10,455 bases of DNA from positions 1 to 10,455 of the forward strand of contig CANJSR010000149.1 of NCBI GenBank assembly GCA_947476855.1. The letters are read 5' to 3'. Each line of letters begins with the position of its first letter. Positions within the stretch are counted from its first letter, which is position 1. The translations under genes and the position numbers were made by a program. The stretch is from Acetobacteraceae bacterium. Lineage in GTDB: Bacteria; Pseudomonadota; Alphaproteobacteria; Acetobacterales; Acetobacteraceae. This document shows positions 1-6,825 of this stretch, piece by piece. The notes beneath the pieces are model-generated. The model saw nothing but the letters and a program-made list of their open reading frames with translations, did not search any database and was not told where the DNA came from.

Positions 1-984
1 GAGGAGGAATATGGCGGCGCCGGAATGGGCTACCTGGAGCACGTCGTGGCGATGGAGGAGATCAGCCGATCCTCCGCGAGCGTGGGGTTGTCTTATGGGG
101 CGCATTCGAATTTGTGCGTCAACCAGATCCGGCGGAACGGCACCGAGGATCAGAAGCGCCGCTATCTGCCTGGCCTGATCGCCGGCACCTTCGTGGGCGC
201 GCTGGCCATGAGCGAGCCTGGCGCGGGGTCCGACGTGGTCGGCATGCGGACGCGGGCCGAGAAGAAGGGCGATCGTTACATCCTCAACGGCAGCAAGATG
301 TGGATCACCAACGGGCCGGACGCGGACGTGCTGGTGATCTATGCCAAGACCGATCCCGACGCTGGTTCCCGTGGAATGACCGCGTTCCTGGTGGAGAAGG
401 GATTCAAGGGATTTTCCACCGCGCAGAAGCTCGACAAGCTGGGGATGCGCGGATCGAATACCTCTGAGTTGGTCTTCCAGGATTGCGAGGTGCCCGAGGA
501 GAACGTGCTCTCGCAGGTTGGCCGCGGGGTGAACGTGCTCATGAGCGGGCTGGACTATGAACGCGCGGTGCTGGCGGCCGGCCCCTTGGGCATCATGCAG
601 GCCTGCATGGATGTCGTCGTGCCCTATGTTCACGAACGAAAGCAGTTCGGCCAGGCGATCGGGGAGTTCCAGCTCATGCAGGGCAAGCTCGCCGACATGT
701 ACACGACGATGAACGCGTGCCGGGCCTATGTCTACGCGGTCGCCAAGGCGTGCGACCGGGGCGAGACAACGCGCAAGGATGCCGCCGGCGCGATCCTGTA
801 CGCCGCCGAGAAAGCCACCTGGATGGCGCTGGAGGCGATCCAGGCGTTGGGCGGCAATGGTTACATTAACGACTATCCGACCGGCCGCCTGCTGCGTGAT
901 GCCAAGCTGTATGAGATCGGCGCGGGCACGTCGGAAATCCGCCGGATGCTGATCGGGCGTGAACTGTTCGCGGAGACGGCATGA
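1..984 (+). CDS. liuA: Isovaleryl-CoA dehydrogenase, 3' part (5' end outside window)
   Basis: FAD-dependent acyl-CoA dehydrogenase that oxidises isovaleryl-CoA to 3-methylcrotonyl-CoA in leucine breakdown, passing electrons to electron-transfer flavoprotein. The frame is open from base 1, so the ATG at 25 is internal (a Met inside the [14 protein letters not shown] stretch). 327 residues are present; the family is about 390, so roughly 60 N-terminal residues are missing. Visible family blocks are [30 protein letters not shown] (flavin/substrate binding), [35 protein letters not shown] and [20 protein letters not shown]. The Glu of [16 protein letters not shown] (codon 559-561) aligns with the catalytic base of human isovaleryl-CoA dehydrogenase; its place in this loop separates this enzyme from most other acyl-CoA dehydrogenases. 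The TGA overlaps the ATG of the next gene (ATGA), and the partner gene supports the assignment. Confidence 0.95.
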   Translation, partial: EEEYGGAGMGYLEHVVAMEEISRSSASVGLSYGAHSNLCVNQIRRNGTEDQKRRYLPGLIAGTFVGALAMSEPGAGSDVVGMRTRAEKKGDRYILNGSKMWITNGPDADVLVIYAKTDPDAGSRGMTAFLVEKGFKGFSTAQKLDKLGMRGSNTSELVFQDCEVPEENVLSQVGRGVNVLMSGLDYERAVLAAGPLGIMQACMDVVVPYVHERKQFGQAIGEFQLMQGKLADMYTTMNACRAYVYAVAKACDRGETTRKDAAGAILYAAEKATWMALEAIQALGGNGYINDYPTGRLLRDAKLYEIGAGTSEIRRMLIGRELFAETA

Positions 985-2570
985 GCATTCGTTCCACACT
1001 CAACACGCGGGGCGAGGACTTCGCCGTCAACGCCGCCGCTTTGCGCGCGACGGTGGACGACCTGCGCGCCAAGGTGGCCGAGGCCGAATTGGGTGGCGGC
1101 GCCGTCGCGCGGGACCGTCACGTGTCGCGCGGCAAGCTGCTGGCGCGCCAGCGTGTCGCCGGTCTGATCGATCCCGGCACGCCGTTCCTGGAGTTCTCGC
1201 AACTCGCGGCCCACGGCCTGTATGGCGGGGACGTCCCATCCGCCGGCATCGTCACCGGCATCGGCCGCGTATCCGATCGGGAGTGCGTGATCGTTGCCAA
1301 TGATGCGACCGTGAAGGGCGGGACGTATTTCCCCGTCACCGTCAAGAAGCATCTGAGGGCGCAGGAGATCGCGCTGAAGAACCGGCTGCCCTGCCTGTAT
1401 CTGGTGGACTCCGGCGGCGCCTTCCTGCCCTTGCAGGATGAAATTTTCCCCGACCGCGATCATTTCGGCCGCATCTTCTACAACCAGGCCAACATGTCCG
1501 CGGCCGGCATTCCGCAGATCGCGGTGGTGATGGGCAGTTGCACCGCCGGCGGCGCCTATGTTCCGGCCATGAGCGATGAGAGCATCATCGTCCGAAAGCA
1601 GGGGACCATCTTCCTGGGCGGTCCGCCCTTGGTGCAGGCGGCAACAGGCGAAATCGTCTCGGCCGAGGACCTCGGCGGCGCCGATGTCCATGCCCGTACA
1701 TCCGGTGTGGTCGATCACTACGCGCAAAACGACCGCCATGCCCTGGCGATCTGCCGTAGGATCGTGGCCGGACTGAACACGACCAAGCGCATTGGCCTCG
1801 CGATCCGCGAACCGGTGCCGCCGCGGTACGATCCGTCCGAACTGTACGGCGTCATCCCCGCCGATATCCGCACGCCCTATGACGTGCGCGAGGTGATCGC
1901 GCGCATCGTCGACGGCAGCGAATTCGATGAGTTCAAGAAGCTGTATGGCACGACGCTGGTTTGCGGCTTCGCGCATCTCTACGGCTACCCGGTCGGGATC
2001 GTTGCCAACAATGGCATCCTGTTCAGCGAGTCATCGCTGAAGGGCGCGCATTTCATCGAACTCTGCGGCCAGCGCGGCATCCCGCTGATCTTCCTGCAGA
2101 ACATCACGGGCTTCATGGTAGGCCGCAAATATGAATCCGGCGGCATCGCCAAGGACGGCGCCAAGCTGGTGACGGCGGTGTCCACCGTCGGCGTGCCCAA
2201 GCTGACCGTGGTGATCGGCGGCAGCTTCGGCGCCGGCAACTACGGCATGTGCGGGCGCGCCTATGACCCGCGCTTCCTGTTCATGTGGCCGAACGCGCGG
2301 ATTTCCGTCATGGGTGGCGAGCAGGCCGCTAGCGTATTGGCAACTGTCCATCGCGACGCCGCGAAATGGACGCCCGAACAGGCCGAGGCCTTCAAGGCAC
2401 CGATCCGATCCCAATACGAAACCCAGGGCCATCCCTACTACGCGACCGCGAGGCTTTGGGACGATGGCATCATCGATCCCGCCGATTCCCGCCGCGTGCT
2501 TGGCCTTTCGCTGTCCGCCGCCTTGAACGCCCCGATCGAACCAACGCGCTTCGGCGTGTTCCGGATGTAG
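981..2570 (+). CDS. liuB: Methylcrotonyl-CoA carboxylase, carboxyltransferase (beta) subunit
   Basis: Transfers the carboxyl group from carboxybiotin to 3-methylcrotonyl-CoA, giving 3-methylglutaconyl-CoA, the second step after isovaleryl-CoA dehydrogenase. The protein is 529 residues, close to the usual ~535. The crotonase-like N-terminal half contains [20 protein letters not shown] (108-127), [18 protein letters not shown] (140-157) and the oxyanion-hole loop [16 protein letters not shown] (185-200). The C-terminal half has [10 protein letters not shown] (372-381), [20 protein letters not shown] (413-432) and [19 protein letters not shown] (435-453). These are typical of the methylcrotonyl type rather than propionyl- or acetyl-CoA carboxylases. 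The start is ATG in the ATGA overlap with the upstream gene, preceded by GGAG at 972-975. Also known as mccB. Function is firm from sequence and context. Confidence 0.96.
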   Translation: MSIRSTLNTRGEDFAVNAAALRATVDDLRAKVAEAELGGGAVARDRHVSRGKLLARQRVAGLIDPGTPFLEFSQLAAHGLYGGDVPSAGIVTGIGRVSDRECVIVANDATVKGGTYFPVTVKKHLRAQEIALKNRLPCLYLVDSGGAFLPLQDEIFPDRDHFGRIFYNQANMSAAGIPQIAVVMGSCTAGGAYVPAMSDESIIVRKQGTIFLGGPPLVQAATGEIVSAEDLGGADVHARTSGVVDHYAQNDRHALAICRRIVAGLNTTKRIGLAIREPVPPRYDPSELYGVIPADIRTPYDVREVIARIVDGSEFDEFKKLYGTTLVCGFAHLYGYPVGIVANNGILFSESSLKGAHFIELCGQRGIPLIFLQNITGFMVGRKYESGGIAKDGAKLVTAVSTVGVPKLTVVIGGSFGAGNYGMCGRAYDPRFLFMWPNARISVMGGEQAASVLATVHRDAAKWTPEQAEAFKAPIRSQYETQGHPYYATARLWDDGIIDPADSRRVLGLSLSAALNAPIEPTRFGVFRM

Positions 2571-2579
2571 GGACAGATA

Positions 2580-4568
2580 ATGTTCAACACACTCCTGATC
2601 GCCAACCGGGGCGAAATCGCCTGCCGCGTTGTCCACACCGCGCGCCGCATGGGAATCCGGACGGTTGCCGTCTATTCCGAGGCCGACGCGAACGCGATGC
2701 ATGTCCAGGCCGCCGATCGCGCGGTCGCCATCGGTGGCTCCGCGCCGCGTGACAGCTACCTGAACATCGCGCGGATCATCGACGCGGCGCGCGCAACCGG
2801 CGCCCAGGCGATCCATCCTGGCTATGGCTTCCTGTCGGAAAACCCGGCCTTCGCCGATGCCTGCGCCGAGGCTGGCATCATCTTCGTCGGCCCCCCCGCA
2901 TCCGCGATGCGCGCCATGGGATCGAAATCCGCGGCCAAGGCGCTGATGGAATCGCACGGCGTGCCGGTGCTGCCAGGCTATCACGGCGACAACCAGGGCC
3001 CGGGATTCCTCGCGGCGCAGGCGGAACGGATCGGCTACCCGGTCGCGATCAAGGCCGTCGCCGGCGGCGGCGGGCGCGGGCTGCGCGTCGTGACCGATCC
3101 CGCTGATTTCGTTTCATCCCTGGAGTCCTGCCGGCAGGAGGGCGCGTCATCCTTCGGCGATGACCGGGTGCTGATCGAACGCTACCTCTCCCGCCCGCGC
3201 CACATCGAAGTGCAGGTTTTCGCTGATACGTTTGGCAACGTGGTGCATCTGTTCGAACGCGACTGCTCCGCCCAGCGCCGCCACCAGAAGGTAATCGAGG
3301 AAGCGCCGGCCCCAGGCCTATCCGCCGCCGACCGCGAAGCCATGGGCAGCGCCGCCGTCGCCGCGGCCAAGGCGGTCGGCTATGTCGGTGCCGGAACGGT
3401 GGAGTTCATCGCCGACGACCGCGGATTCGCGTTCCTGGAGATGAACACGCGGCTTCAGGTCGAACACCCGGTGACCGAAATGATCACCGGCTTCGACCTG
3501 GTGGAATGGCAGTTACGCGTGGCGGCGGGCGAACCTTTGCCGGCCACACAGGACTCCATCGCCATCAACGGCCATGCGTTCGAGGTTCGGGTCTACGCCG
3601 AGGACCCAGCCCGGGACTTCGCCCCCTCCATCGGACGGCTGGCGTTGTTTCAGACGCCGGAACCGGAGCCCGACATCCGTATCGACACCGGCTTCATGAC
3701 CGGCGACAGCGTGTCCATTCACTACGACGCGATGCTGGCCAAGGTGATTTGCCACGGCCCCGACCGTGCCCAGGCGCTGCGGACGCTGCGGCGGGCATTG
3801 GATGCGTGCCAGGTTGTTGGTCTGGCCTGCAACCTTGATCTGCTGGGCCGTATCGCGCGCCATTCGGCGTTCGAGGCCGGCGGCATCGACACCGGCTTTA
3901 TCGCGCGAGAGGCCGCGACGTTGCTCGCCCCACAGGCGCCGCCACCGGCGGAAATCCTGGTCGCGGCGGCGTTGGACGAACTGCGTGTCGAGGCCGAACA
4001 GGCGCGCGCCCTGGCCGCGGCAAGCCACGATCCGCATTCCCCGTGGCACACGCGCGATGGCTGGTGGGTCAACAGTGCGCCATCACGAGAATTGCCGTTC
4101 ATGGCGGGCGACGATGCCTACCCGGTCCATGTCCTGCCGCAAGGCGACGCATGGCAGGTGACGGTCGGCGATGTAGTCTTCACCGGCCGGTGTCAGTCTC
4201 CCGGTCTTGTTAACATCAACAATCAATCGCTGCGGGTTGCCATCGCCCGCCATGGCGATGATCGTATCATCCGACATGATGGGGAGACTTGGCGTCTCCG
4301 CCTGCCTGACCTGTCGGCCTTTGATGACGACGACACGGGCGGCGGAGATCGGCTGCTCGCGCCAATCCCTGGGCAGGTGACGCAGGTGCTCACGGAGCCA
4401 GGCGAGACGGTGACGCGCGGCCAGATCCTCGTAGTGCTGGAGGCCATGAAGACCGTCTTCCGCTTGCCCGCGCCGGCTGATGGCGTGGTCAGCACCGTGT
4501 CCTGCGCGGTCGGAGAGATGGTGCAGGACGGTCAGGTGCTGATTGGTTTCGTATCGGATGAAGCCTGA
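2580..4568 (+). CDS. liuD: Methylcrotonyl-CoA carboxylase, biotin carboxylase/carrier (alpha) subunit
   Basis: Carboxylates its own biotin with ATP and bicarbonate and delivers it to the beta subunit encoded just upstream. 662 residues. Biotin carboxylase domain (about 1-445): N-terminal fold FNTLLIANRGEIACRV, HPGYGFLSENPAFADAC (79-95), MGSKSAAKALMESHGVPV (113-130), ATP-grasp glycine loop GGGGRG (162-167), ERDCSAQRRHQKVIEEAPAP (226-245) and the catalytic block EMNTRLQVEHPVTEM (287-301). A linker/BT region follows. The C-terminal biotinyl domain starts near 590 and carries the biotin-accepting Lys624 (codon 4449-4451) in LEAMKTVFRLPAPADG, 38 residues from the end. The residue after the Lys is Thr, whereas most carriers have Met (AMKM). 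The start is ATG nine bases after the liuB stop, with AGGGA at 2569-2573 as a modest ribosome site overlapping that stop. Also known as mccA. Confidence 0.95.
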   Translation: MFNTLLIANRGEIACRVVHTARRMGIRTVAVYSEADANAMHVQAADRAVAIGGSAPRDSYLNIARIIDAARATGAQAIHPGYGFLSENPAFADACAEAGIIFVGPPASAMRAMGSKSAAKALMESHGVPVLPGYHGDNQGPGFLAAQAERIGYPVAIKAVAGGGGRGLRVVTDPADFVSSLESCRQEGASSFGDDRVLIERYLSRPRHIEVQVFADTFGNVVHLFERDCSAQRRHQKVIEEAPAPGLSAADREAMGSAAVAAAKAVGYVGAGTVEFIADDRGFAFLEMNTRLQVEHPVTEMITGFDLVEWQLRVAAGEPLPATQDSIAINGHAFEVRVYAEDPARDFAPSIGRLALFQTPEPEPDIRIDTGFMTGDSVSIHYDAMLAKVICHGPDRAQALRTLRRALDACQVVGLACNLDLLGRIARHSAFEAGGIDTGFIAREAATLLAPQAPPPAEILVAAALDELRVEAEQARALAAASHDPHSPWHTRDGWWVNSAPSRELPFMAGDDAYPVHVLPQGDAWQVTVGDVVFTGRCQSPGLVNINNQSLRVAIARHGDDRIIRHDGETWRLRLPDLSAFDDDDTGGGDRLLAPIPGQVTQVLTEPGETVTRGQILVVLEAMKTVFRLPAPADGVVSTVSCAVGEMVQDGQVLIGFVSDEA

Positions 4569-4577
4569 CGGCGCTGC

Positions 4578-5420
4578 TCAGACCGGGACGGAGCCCTTCA
4601 GCATGACGCGATAGAGATACCGCATCTGCCCCATGTCGTAGTCGCCGTTTGCCTTGTGCAACATGCAGCGGTTGTCCCACATGACGACGTCACCCGGCCG
4701 CCAGCGATGGCGGTATTCGAAGGCCGGTTGGGTGGCGTGGGTCAGCAGCTCATCGAGCAGCGGCAGCGCCTCCTTGTGGTCAAGCCCGACAATCCCCTCG
4801 ATCCGGATCGGGTTGAGGTAGAGCGACTTCCGCCCGTTCTCGGGATGCGTACGCACGAGCGGATGCAGGACGGCGTTCGGAACGCGTTCTTTGGCGCCCT
4901 CGGTCAGGTTCATGAGCTTCCGCTGGCTGTGGCTGCTTTGATAGACGTGGATCGCCATCAGCCCATCCAGCCGCTCTCTAGTGCGATCGGGGAGTGCCTC
5001 GTACGCCGCGGCCATGTTGAGGAACTGGGTGTCTCCTCCGTCCTCGGGCAATTGCACGGCGTGCAGCACCGTGGCCTTGGGTGGCCTGGTGTCGTTGGAA
5101 TGGTCCGTGTGCCAGCCTTCGCCGGGGATATAGCGGCGGCCGTCAGGGAATTTATCCTGATTGGAGATGTAATGGATCTCCGGACAGTCGGGCAGGGCGA
5201 AGCGGGGGTTGTGCTGGGGGAAGACATCCCCGAACAATTGGACCGCGGAAAGAAGTTCTTGGGGCGAAAGGGTCTGGTTCCGTATCACCAGGACACCATG
5301 CGCCGTGAATGCAGCGTTAAGAGCCCGCCGAGCGGCGTCGTCGATTTTATTTTTCAGGTTGATGCCAAGCGCTTCAGCACCGGTGTGTGGCAGCAACTGC
5401 GATATCTCAAACGGATGCAT
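4578..5420 (-). CDS. TauD/TfdA-family Fe(II)/2-oxoglutarate-dependent dioxygenase
   Basis: Predicted cytosolic oxygenase coupling decarboxylation of 2-oxoglutarate to hydroxylation of an unknown substrate; family members act on taurine, alkyl sulfates/sulfonates and phenoxyacetates. 280 residues, the family's normal size. The iron ligands are His104 and Asp106 (EGWHTDHSND) and His255 (WDNRCMLHKAN); Arg267 matches the 2-oxoglutarate-binding Arg266 of E. coli TauD, and Arg271 matches its Arg270. GGDTQFLNMAAAYEALP (128-144) and LHPLVRTHPENGRKSLYLNP (185-204) are also typical. TauD's taurine-contacting Asn95 is not preserved (GEGWHTD), so taurine should not be assumed. ATG at 5420 is chosen over an in-frame ATG at 5489 because GGGAGGAGG lies just upstream and the extra 23 residues look unlike the family. 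It is divergent from the small XRE gene and convergent with liuD (9-bp gap). Confidence 0.88.
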   Translation of the reverse strand: MHPFEISQLLPHTGAEALGINLKNKIDDAARRALNAAFTAHGVLVIRNQTLSPQELLSAVQLFGDVFPQHNPRFALPDCPEIHYISNQDKFPDGRRYIPGEGWHTDHSNDTRPPKATVLHAVQLPEDGGDTQFLNMAAAYEALPDRTRERLDGLMAIHVYQSSHSQRKLMNLTEGAKERVPNAVLHPLVRTHPENGRKSLYLNPIRIEGIVGLDHKEALPLLDELLTHATQPAFEYRHRWRPGDVVMWDNRCMLHKANGDYDMGQMRYLYRVMLKGSVPV

Positions 5421-5451
5421 GGCTGGGTCCTCCTCCCGATATGTTTGGTTG

Positions 5452-5460
5452 AGTTTAGCA
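5452..5460 (-). promoter_or_regulatory. Candidate extended -10 box for the dioxygenase gene
   Basis: On the minus strand this reads TGCTAAACT, matching an extended -10 pattern (TGnTAnnnT), and it ends 31 nt before the ATG at 5420. No good -35 box was found: TTCGGA with an 18-bp spacer is the best. The same GCTAAACT core precedes the luciferase-like gene at 6790-6797. Confidence 0.35.
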
Positions 5461-5555
5461 TAGGATGCCTTCGTCTCCGAAGAAAGCAACGCGGTGGCGG
5501 GGTCGTGGCATTCTGGAATTGATTTTTTTGCACGAACAGTTTAGTAGAAGGCTCA

Positions 5556-5572
5556 GACATGTCGATACATGT
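5556..5572. promoter_or_regulatory. Candidate operator: two ACATGT palindromes one helical turn apart
   Basis: ACATGT occurs at 5557-5562 and again at 5567-5572. Each is a perfect 6-bp palindrome (the first extends to GACATGTC) and the centres are exactly 10 bp apart, so both would face the same side of the helix. The pair lies 66 bp before the TTG start of the XRE-type gene in the shared promoter region. Use as a binding site for that regulator is inference. Confidence 0.35.
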
Positions 5573-5626
5573 GCCCTACCCGGGCGTTTGTCGGACAGGA
5601 TCAGGCGGACGCCGGCGATAATTGAC

Positions 5627-5632
5627 AGGAGA
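5627..5632 (+). promoter_or_regulatory. Ribosome binding site that sets a TTG start
   Basis: AGGAGA lies six bases before the TTG at 5639. No ATG or GTG with a comparable site precedes the helix-turn-helix domain, so this site decides the start of the small regulator. Confidence 0.65.
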
Positions 5633-5638
5633 ATCAAA

Positions 5639-5854
5639 TTGGCCCGCACCAAAAGCCTGAGCCGCCAAATTCGACTGGCCCGTGCTACCAGGGGCATGAG
5701 TGTCGCGCAGGTGGCCGAGAATGTCGGCGTGACGCCGGTTTCCATCTATTACTGGGAAAGTGGCCGGGTTCGCCCGCGTGATCGCAATCTTTCGCAACTA
5801 TGCAAGGTTCTACGGCTTCCGGTCCGCGAGACCATGGCCCTGACCGGCCGCTGA
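5639..5854 (+). CDS. Small XRE-family helix-turn-helix regulator (71 aa, TTG start)
   Basis: DNA-binding protein consisting almost only of a Cro/CI-type domain. The pattern SRQIRLARATRGMSVAQVAE (8-27), then NVGVTPVSIYYWESGRVRPR (28-47) and LSQLCKVLRLPVRETMALTG (51-70) matches the five-helix XRE fold, with helix 2-turn-helix 3 at about 20-39 and the usual W-E-x-G-R-x-x-P signature after the recognition helix. There is no effector or oligomerisation domain. The TTG start is chosen because AGGAGA sits six bases upstream and the first residues (ARTKSLSRQIR) flow directly into helix 1. An ATG at 5465 is in frame but would add 58 residues of low-quality coding. It is divergent from the dioxygenase gene, so it is a likely repressor of that gene, itself, or both. 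Target and signal are unknown. Confidence 0.8.
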   Translation: MARTKSLSRQIRLARATRGMSVAQVAENVGVTPVSIYYWESGRVRPRDRNLSQLCKVLRLPVRETMALTGR

Positions 5855-5872
5855 GTGCGTAACGGTCTGCGT

Positions 5873-5898
5873 CCGGATCAACCCAGGAGTTGGTCCGG
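5873..5898. terminator. Hairpin between convergent genes, possible terminator
   Basis: CCGGATCAAC (5873-5882) can pair with GTTGGTCCGG (5889-5898) around a six-base loop: ten pairs including one U-G wobble on the plus-strand transcript. It lies 18 bp after the regulator's stop codon and 8 bp beyond the methyltransferase stop on the other strand. Neither side has a U-tract, so an intrinsic terminator is only moderately likely. The minus-strand transcript would carry an A-C mismatch at the wobble position. Confidence 0.45.
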
Positions 5899-5906
5899 CG
5901 CATGGG

Positions 5907-6686
5907 CTAACGTTTCAACATCAGACCTTGTCCGGTAGGCAGTTCCAGGACCGACAAGCCCTGTCTGGCGGCGAACCCATCCGCGGCCCGCTTCTGGTCC
6001 CGGTATCCGGTCCAGCCGTAGTCATCAAAGATCACCATTCCGCCAACCGCCAGGCGGTCGAACAACAGTTCCATCGCGCCCAGCTCGGCCTCGGGGTTGT
6101 TCATGTCTATGTGCAGAAACGCGATCCGCTCGGGCATCGCCCGGTGCAGTACGTCGGGCACTTTCCCCTGCGTGACGGTGACATTCTTCCAGGGTTGGAA
6201 CCGTTCCTTCACCTTTTGGTACAGCGCGGGCGAGTGTTCGGGCAATCGCTTGCCTTCCCCGCTGTTCCCGCTCGGATCGAACAGATCGTAAAGCCAGCAC
6301 TGCCGTCCCGGCAATCCATCCAGGTAGCGCAGCACGACATCCATTGAGTAACCCTCATAAGTACCGCACTCGACGTAGTCGCCTTCCAGACCCAGGCAAC
6401 TTTGCGCGGCCCAGCACAGCGTGTGGGTCCGCCAGGCAATCGCGAGCTCCATCGGCTTTGGTTGGGCGCCCTGGACGGCCAAAATGAAGCGGGAATCCTC
6501 CCGGAATCCGGCCGTGTGGCCATAGGTGATCAGATTGTCCGCCATGAACCATTGCGAGCGCGGATCGGCGACGTCACCGATCTGGCTGATCAGGGAATTC
6601 AGTGTCTTCACCAGCCCTGCTGTCTGGCTCAGGCCAAAGAAGATCTGCGGAATCCGCAGGGCTGGGGAGACGAGACCATCGGGCAT
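5907..6686 (-). CDS. TylF/MycF-type class I SAM-dependent methyltransferase
   Basis: Predicted metal-dependent O-methyltransferase of the macrocin/TylF group, which usually methylates sugar hydroxyls in natural-product or surface-glycan pathways; the substrate here is unknown. 259 residues. The SAM-binding glycine loop is DYVECGTYEGYSMDVVLRYL (103-122). The acidic motif HIDMNNPEAELGAMELLFDR (192-211) and VGGMVIFDDYGWTGYRDQKR (214-233) carry the acidic and tyrosine residues expected around the metal and substrate. The ATG at 6686 is chosen because GGAG lies six bases upstream. Longer starts at 6812 or beyond would run through the neighbour's promoter and need three TTA codons and other poor codon use. 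No sugar-biosynthesis or glycosyltransferase genes are nearby, so it is an orphan here. It is divergent from the luciferase-like gene. Confidence 0.82.
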   Translation of the reverse strand: MPDGLVSPALRIPQIFFGLSQTAGLVKTLNSLISQIGDVADPRSQWFMADNLITYGHTAGFREDSRFILAVQGAQPKPMELAIAWRTHTLCWAAQSCLGLEGDYVECGTYEGYSMDVVLRYLDGLPGRQCWLYDLFDPSGNSGEGKRLPEHSPALYQKVKERFQPWKNVTVTQGKVPDVLHRAMPERIAFLHIDMNNPEAELGAMELLFDRLAVGGMVIFDDYGWTGYRDQKRAADGFAARQGLSVLELPTGQGLMLKR

Positions 6687-6825
6687 GACAAACTCCGGCA
6701 CGAACCATGCCGGCAGGATACCGACCAATCGTAAAGAAAACGTTAAATTGTGCGGCAGTCCGCGGTAGTGGTCGAAGCGATCCTGCTGGGCTAAACTGGG
6801 GCAAAGAGACATGCGGGAGGGTACC
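6687..6825. promoter_or_regulatory. Divergent promoter region: methyltransferase / luciferase-like gene
   Basis: 139 bp between the chosen starts, with an AT-rich core (about 6729-6749) unlike the coding sequence around it. For the rightward gene the best -10 candidate is TAAACT at 6792-6797 inside GCTAAACT (6790-6797), which ends 28 nt before the ATG; no clear -35 box is visible. For the leftward gene a possible -10 box is TACGAT (reverse of 6728-6733). Confidence 0.45.

Larger units (their letters stand above)
5421..5638. promoter_or_regulatory. Divergent promoter region between the dioxygenase and the XRE regulator
   Basis: A 218-bp gap, the longest non-coding stretch in the window and more AT-rich than its surroundings, including a run of seven T at 5523-5529. 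It must hold promoters for both outward-facing genes. Frames through it use codons that are rare here (AGA, ATA, CTA, ACA), so it does not look coding. Specific elements inside it (a -10-like box and a pair of palindromes) are listed separately. Confidence 0.7.

Noticed and set aside
873..1976. Long antisense open frame (367 codons) opposite liuA/liuB
   Set aside because: It mirrors the codon periodicity of GC-rich liuB, shows no recognisable domain and has no ribosome site; liuB on the plus strand is certain.
2031..2984. Antisense open frame spanning the liuB/liuD junction
   Set aside because: His-, Gly- and Arg-rich low-information translation typical of the reverse strand of GC-rich genes; both plus-strand genes are clear.
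4656..5522. Plus-strand open frame opposite the dioxygenase
   Set aside because: The minus strand encodes a complete dioxygenase with iron ligands and a strong ribosome site; the plus-strand product has no family features.
5523..5529. Run of seven T as an intrinsic terminator
   Set aside because: No stable stem precedes it on the plus strand, and no transcript is expected to end there since both flanking genes point away.
5465..5638. N-terminal extension of the XRE regulator from ATG 5465
   Set aside because: Codons AGA, ATA, CTA and ACA are unusual here, the ATG lacks a ribosome site, and the TTG at 5639 has AGGAGA at the right distance.
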